Source: Tritrichomonas musculus
Lineage: Eukaryota > Parabasalia > Tritrichomonadida > Tritrichomonadidae
Length of the DNA: 64,000 bases
Reading direction: 5' to 3'
Assembly: GCA_039105265.1 (NCBI GenBank)
Contig: JAPFFF010000094.1
Coordinates: forward strand, 1 to 64,000
Shown here: in pieces, positions 61,401 through 64,000 of the stretch
How positions within the stretch are numbered: the stretch's first letter is position 1
Layout: each line of letters starts with the position of its first letter
Notes under the pieces: model-generated
What the model was told of the DNA's origin: nothing
The model's input: the letters and a program-made list of their open reading frames with translations, nothing else
Database searches by the model: none
Made by a program: the position numbers and the translations under genes

Positions 61401-62856
61401 ACTTCTCCTTGTCCTCTGAGTTCATGAACTCGACGATGCAGTTTGTGCTGCTTCCGTCCTGGTCGATGTGGAACGAGATTGTGTCCATCTGCAGCTTCTG
61501 GTCGAGGTACTTGAAGTCCTCGATCTTTGAGTCGTGTATGACGTCCTCCTTGTTCTTGCTGGCGAGCTGCGTCGTCAGCATCACCATGTCGTTGAACGTG
61601 TAAAAGATGCCGCGAATACCCTTCAGCTTGATCTTCACGTCAAACGTTGCAAGGAGCCTCCTCGACGGGTAGAGGATGTCGACCTTCTTCGAGAGCCTCT
61701 TGTATATGTTGTACAGCTTCTCCTGCGCCTCGGCGGACTCCTTCGAGTACTCGATGCTGTCGAGGACGGACGTGATCGACTTGAACGCCATGTCGAGGAA
61801 GGCCGCGTCGGGGTGGCACTTCGGCGTGAAGCTGATGAGGTCCCTCAGAAAAAGTGGGTATTTTGGGACCCTCTGCAGGGGCACAATGAAGTACGACATC
61901 GGGTCCATGTTGTTCAGGCGCGGGTCGCTCGTCACTATCTGCTCTATCTTGCCCTTGTCCGCGTGGTTCATTATCTCGTAGATCGAGTTGAGGTTCTTGA
62001 TGTACTCCTTCACCATCTTGAAGAACTCGGAGCAGCTCAGGAAAGTCGTCGAGATCATCGTCGCGTACGAGGAGACCTCGGTGTTCAGGTCGCTCAGGAA
62101 GATGTTGTGCACGCGCGCTATGTTCTCTATGATGTCAAACTTCTTGTAGTCGGCGTCCGCGAAGACGCGGTTCGCCTTGAACTGCGGGATGATGATTTGG
62201 TTGATCGTGAGAAGCTGCGTTATGTACTGTATCTCGGTTTTCCGGATTTCTTCGATAACATGGCATCGCATGTTGACCTTTTTGAACTCATCTTCTGTGA
62301 GCGAGCAGCATATCGTGTACTTTTTTCCTCGAAATTCAGTCAGCATATCAGTAGCTTTCATTTCATTGGATGGAACTTGGCCTTTTTCATTTAGTATCGT
62401 TTTGGGTTGTGTATTATCTGTTTTGTAGGGATATGACGCAATTAAATAATCGCATAAGTCGGAAGAAGATTTATCTTGAAATTCAAGGGGATTGATTTTA
62501 ACTTCCCAAGGTAAATGAATATCATTTTGTACTACTGAGTTTGGATAAAAAAATTGGAAATCTTTTTCTTTTTTAGGACCAACCATTAAATAATATTCTG
62601 GACGTTGATACGATTTTAAATTTGACTGTATTACTAATTTGGGATATTTTTCTATAGGATTGCATTCGGGTTCTAAAGTCTCTCGAAAAAAAGGAGTCTT
62701 TACCATTAAAATTTCATCATCAATATTGAATGACATTGCATTTTTTCTTTGTAATATAATAATAATTTGCTCAACATTTTGATTCTGAGCCCTACGAATA
62801 GGTAAAATAAAATTTTTTGAGCTTTTTCTAGCAAAAACAATGAATCTTTCTGTCAT
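58432..62856 (-). CDS. RhoGEF (DH-PH) with kelch repeats and Q/N/T/E-rich repeat tail, 1474 aa
   Basis: Predicted guanine-nucleotide exchange factor for Rho/Rac GTPases controlling actin. N-terminal region ~1-195 has no recognised domain. The DH domain is ~195-370 (VIEEIRKTEIQYITQLLTIN; then MSYFIVPLQRVPKYPLFLRD, the conserved helix of DH domains). A PH domain is ~395-505 (LLATFDVKIKLKGIRGIFYT). Kelch repeats are ~515-815 (SRAGHALAVD...RIFLFGGE; PRAGHTMVHYNGELIVFGGY; RYYHSACKCGQWMVVHGGR; CRYGHKSLYMNGFFIFFGG), probably one propeller. A 10-residue repeat (TENQTDEAQT type) fills ~950-1,280, and a more ordered C-terminus follows at ~1,310-1,474. DH-PH fused to kelch is unusual outside amoeboid protists. 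DH-PH-kelch DNA is GC-rich, while the 5' ~570 bp and the repeat are AT-rich. Confidence 0.92.
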   Translation of the reverse strand: MTERFIVFARKSSKNFILPIRRAQNQNVEQIIIILQRKNAMSFNIDDEILMVKTPFFRETLEPECNPIEKYPKLVIQSNLKSYQRPEYYLMVGPKKEKDFQFFYPNSVVQNDIHLPWEVKINPLEFQDKSSSDLCDYLIASYPYKTDNTQPKTILNEKGQVPSNEMKATDMLTEFRGKKYTICCSLTEDEFKKVNMRCHVIEEIRKTEIQYITQLLTINQIIIPQFKANRVFADADYKKFDIIENIARVHNIFLSDLNTEVSSYATMISTTFLSCSEFFKMVKEYIKNLNSIYEIMNHADKGKIEQIVTSDPRLNNMDPMSYFIVPLQRVPKYPLFLRDLISFTPKCHPDAAFLDMAFKSITSVLDSIEYSKESAEAQEKLYNIYKRLSKKVDILYPSRRLLATFDVKIKLKGIRGIFYTFNDMVMLTTQLASKNKEDVIHDSKIEDFKYLDQKLQMDTISFHIDQDGSSTNCIVEFMNSEDKEKFIQLIEERRLELYKEANQAAMFFIQRVQLQRLSLHVFGHDSVALNSSVFTFGGKGFNHEWLNVNSFFSPFSKSFNVYISPSGPSSRAGHALAVDEESRIFLFGGECNNDFFNDLYVGRDNGHYGIEWEKVDVDTSELVEQLPEPRAGHTMVHYNGELIVFGGYQRSTVYNDVWVFSIKDSKWSKLECFGQPAPRYYHSACKCGQWMVVHGGRHRKTFNDTSFFDMEGKKWLKFKISGKTPCRYGHKSLYMNGFFIFFGGSDDKKKIVSPSAINARKDKDWAYEDFEMGGNEPSTLFMFGLVHFEGPQFYVYGGIDPLSMTKDSSSPSNDTVSNSFYCVRLPKAMSEELDGGEKIPVPDVIEGGDDLRRRRNTLNLFDMFKLRKNTPEPRNSNTFFSFIYKKSALSNEEFPNDATPSTGSSDVDENQSKENKNGGEQAKESIIAGENQAGEAQAAECQPNENQTNESQGNKNQTSEVQTIEAQGAENQTDEVQTTENQTDETQTTENQTDEAQTTENQTDEAQTTENQTDETQTTENQTDEVQTTENQTDEAQTTENQTDEAQTTENQTDEAQTTENQTDETQTIEAQAAENQNNEDKTDENQANEIQTNEDQAAENQTDEAQTIEAQAAENQNNEVQTNESQGAENQTDEAQTIEAQAAENQNNEDKTDENQANEIQTNEDQAAENQTDEAQGSENQNNEDKTDEDQTNEIQTSETQPTESKANIAQTGESQSSENPDNGEQANENEGHTDENQTNGVQPIESKESEAQTSELQESEAHATENHPSLNKTNEAQANEDRASEAASGAASDHCSQHSECDATSQIGLQASGGGWPDIRIEAQRDAPAISAPEFERLAGEVGVDPSNLLPFQRKQLEQKLTAYNSVVTDNESLLGEISAMIGSAQEEADSPPADVFVKVFDQAHRKMLITKIQSTTTFDEFQSVLADLVKYNPNEKSSRFMNIYPITPCFYYFYIRQIVQNKMSHLTVYVK
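59220..59995 (-). repeat. 30 bp coding minisatellite, TENQTDEAQT repeat
   Basis: The core at ~59,660-59,950 repeats TTGATTCTCAGTTGTTTGTG-CTTCATCTGT every 30 bp, about ten copies with little divergence. Older, more diverged copies flank it, and a larger duplicated block (QAAENQNNEDKTDENQANEI) occurs twice, near 59,380 and 59,600. All units are multiples of 30 bp, so the frame is kept. The array is AT-rich inside an otherwise GC-rich coding region. Confidence 0.9.
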
Positions 62857-63138
62857 TAAAATTTTTTAAAAAATTTGTTAATTTTCATAGAATTTTTTGC
62901 AATATCAATCAATTTTTGTAAAAAAAGAAATATAAATTTATTTTAAAAAAATATTAAATTATTTTTTTAAAAAATATAAAAATTAAACAATAATTTTATT
63001 TTTAAATATAAAAATTAAAATTTCACATATTTGATTTAAATTTAAATTTAAAGTTATTCTCATTTTTATTTTTGTATAATATAATAAAATTCAATTAAAT
63101 TTTTTTCTCCTAAAATTTTATGTCATATTTGTAATACG

Positions 63139-63140
<2 letters not shown>
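62857..63140. other. AT-rich 5' flank of the RhoGEF-kelch gene
   Basis: Nearly pure A/T sequence. Apart from probable promoter function for the minus-strand gene starting at 62,856, nothing specific is seen. Confidence 0.5.

Positions 63141-63177
<37 letters not shown>
63141..63177. repeat. (AT)n microsatellite
   Basis: Uninterrupted AT dinucleotide run of 37 bases. Confidence 0.95.
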
Positions 63178-63179
<2 letters not shown>

Positions 63180-63237
63180 TTTGTTGTTGTGGCAATTAAG
63201 TCTTTACCAACAACTGTATTTGCATAAATTAAATTAA

Positions 63238-63981
63238 GGGAGCAGTCTCATTTTGAATTTTTATAACTTTTTCACAATTTTTGAATAGGAAATAAATTGA
63301 ATTTTTTTCGATCAATAAAATAGATATATACACATTTTATATATTATTAGTTTTCATATACATCAGAGAATATATATATAAAGGCAAATCATAGAATTCA
63401 TTAGACATGATGAATATTCCTTTAATTTTTTGGCATCAATAATTTTGATGATTATTATTTTAGACATATCTTTTTAAATAAACAATAAAATGAGTAAACA
63501 TTTTCTCAACTTATAAAATGTTTATCTACTAATGTATTTAAACTGTATTATTTTTAGTTATCTCTATGATGTAATTTGCATAAAACACAAAAACCATACC
63601 ATAAAAACGCTTAATTACGATGTAATTCTTTCGATTTACCTTAAATGCATGATAGGTTTTTATATTTTTATATTATATTTATATATAATACAAATATAAT
63701 TAAAAAAAGTTGAGAAAGCATTTATGTAAATTATTGATTTTTCATTGAGATGCTTTTAAAATAAAATTATTCAAAATTACTGGTGTCAAAAAATCGAGAG
63801 AATATTCATTATGTCTAATGAATTCTATGATTTGCCTTTATATATATATTCTCTGATGTATATGAAAACTAATAATTTATAAAATATGTATATATCTATT
63901 TTATTGATTGAAAAAAATTCAATTTATTTCCTATTCAAAAATTTTGAAAAAGTTATAAAAATTCAAAATGATACTGCTCCC
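63238..63981. mobile_element. 744 bp MITE-like element with 182 bp inverted repeats, TTAA flanks
   Basis: 63,238-63,419 and 63,800-63,981 are inverted copies with 6 mismatches in 182 positions by my alignment. Both ends start GGGAGCAGT and the element is bounded by TTAA on each side (63,234-63,237 and 63,982-63,985). TTAA duplication is the hallmark of piggyBac-type insertion, but piggyBac ends usually start CCY. A TA duplication with ends AGGGAGC (Tc1/mariner) or another superfamily is equally consistent. The ~380 bp centre is AT-rich with no coding capacity, so the element is non-autonomous. Near-identical arms imply a fairly recent origin or arm-to-arm conversion. Confidence 0.85.
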
Positions 63982-64000
63982 TTAAATTAATATGTACATA

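Noticed and set aside
1-64000. tRNA, rRNA or spliceosomal RNA genes
   Set aside because: I looked for A/B-box-like and conserved rRNA strings on both strands by eye and saw none. A covariance-model scan would be decisive.

Overview
The window looks like nuclear DNA of a flagellated parabasalid protist, most like Tritrichomonas; this is inferred from content, not from a database match. Evidence: long intronless genes (a 12 kb dynein heavy chain in one open frame), very AT-rich non-coding DNA, A-rich leaders before start codons, gaps of only 54 to 250 bp between many genes, flagellar and IFT-type proteins, a Mutator-like DNA transposon and several short inverted-repeat elements.

Layout. Positions ~45-14,060 are one large satellite block: array A (strict 30 bp monomers, to ~4,278) and array B (mixed 30/31 bp monomers, to ~14,060). 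Positions 14,061-26,932 are AT-rich and gene-poor. They hold one small gene (20,313-20,690), a gene remnant (17,384-17,712) and four short inverted-repeat elements (15,304-16,768; 18,682-19,371; 23,395-24,292; 24,337-24,601). From 26,933 the DNA is gene-dense. It starts with a large ubiquitin-fold repeat protein and, divergently after 54 bp, a UBX-domain protein (probable Cdc48/p97 adaptor). An acidic coiled-coil protein follows, then an apparently intact Mutator-like transposon (34,742-37,314) and a YaaH/GPR1-family membrane protein. Next come a cytoplasmic dynein-2 (IFT retrograde) heavy chain, a C9orf72-like DENN protein divergent from it, a SHIPPO/PG-rich-repeat protein made of homogenised 191-residue modules, and a RhoGEF-PH-kelch protein. 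A 744 bp inverted-repeat element closes the window (63,238-63,981).

Common threads. The dynein-2 heavy chain and the PG-rich-repeat protein fit flagellar transport and axonemal or microtubule structure. The UBX and ubiquitin-fold proteins fit Cdc48/ubiquitin functions and may share a promoter. The most unusual signal is compositional: five genes (UBL-repeat, dynein-2, C9orf72-like, PG-rich, RhoGEF-kelch) are AT-rich at the 5' end and become GC-rich toward the 3' end, in some cases over a short interval, whereas the other genes are AT-rich throughout.
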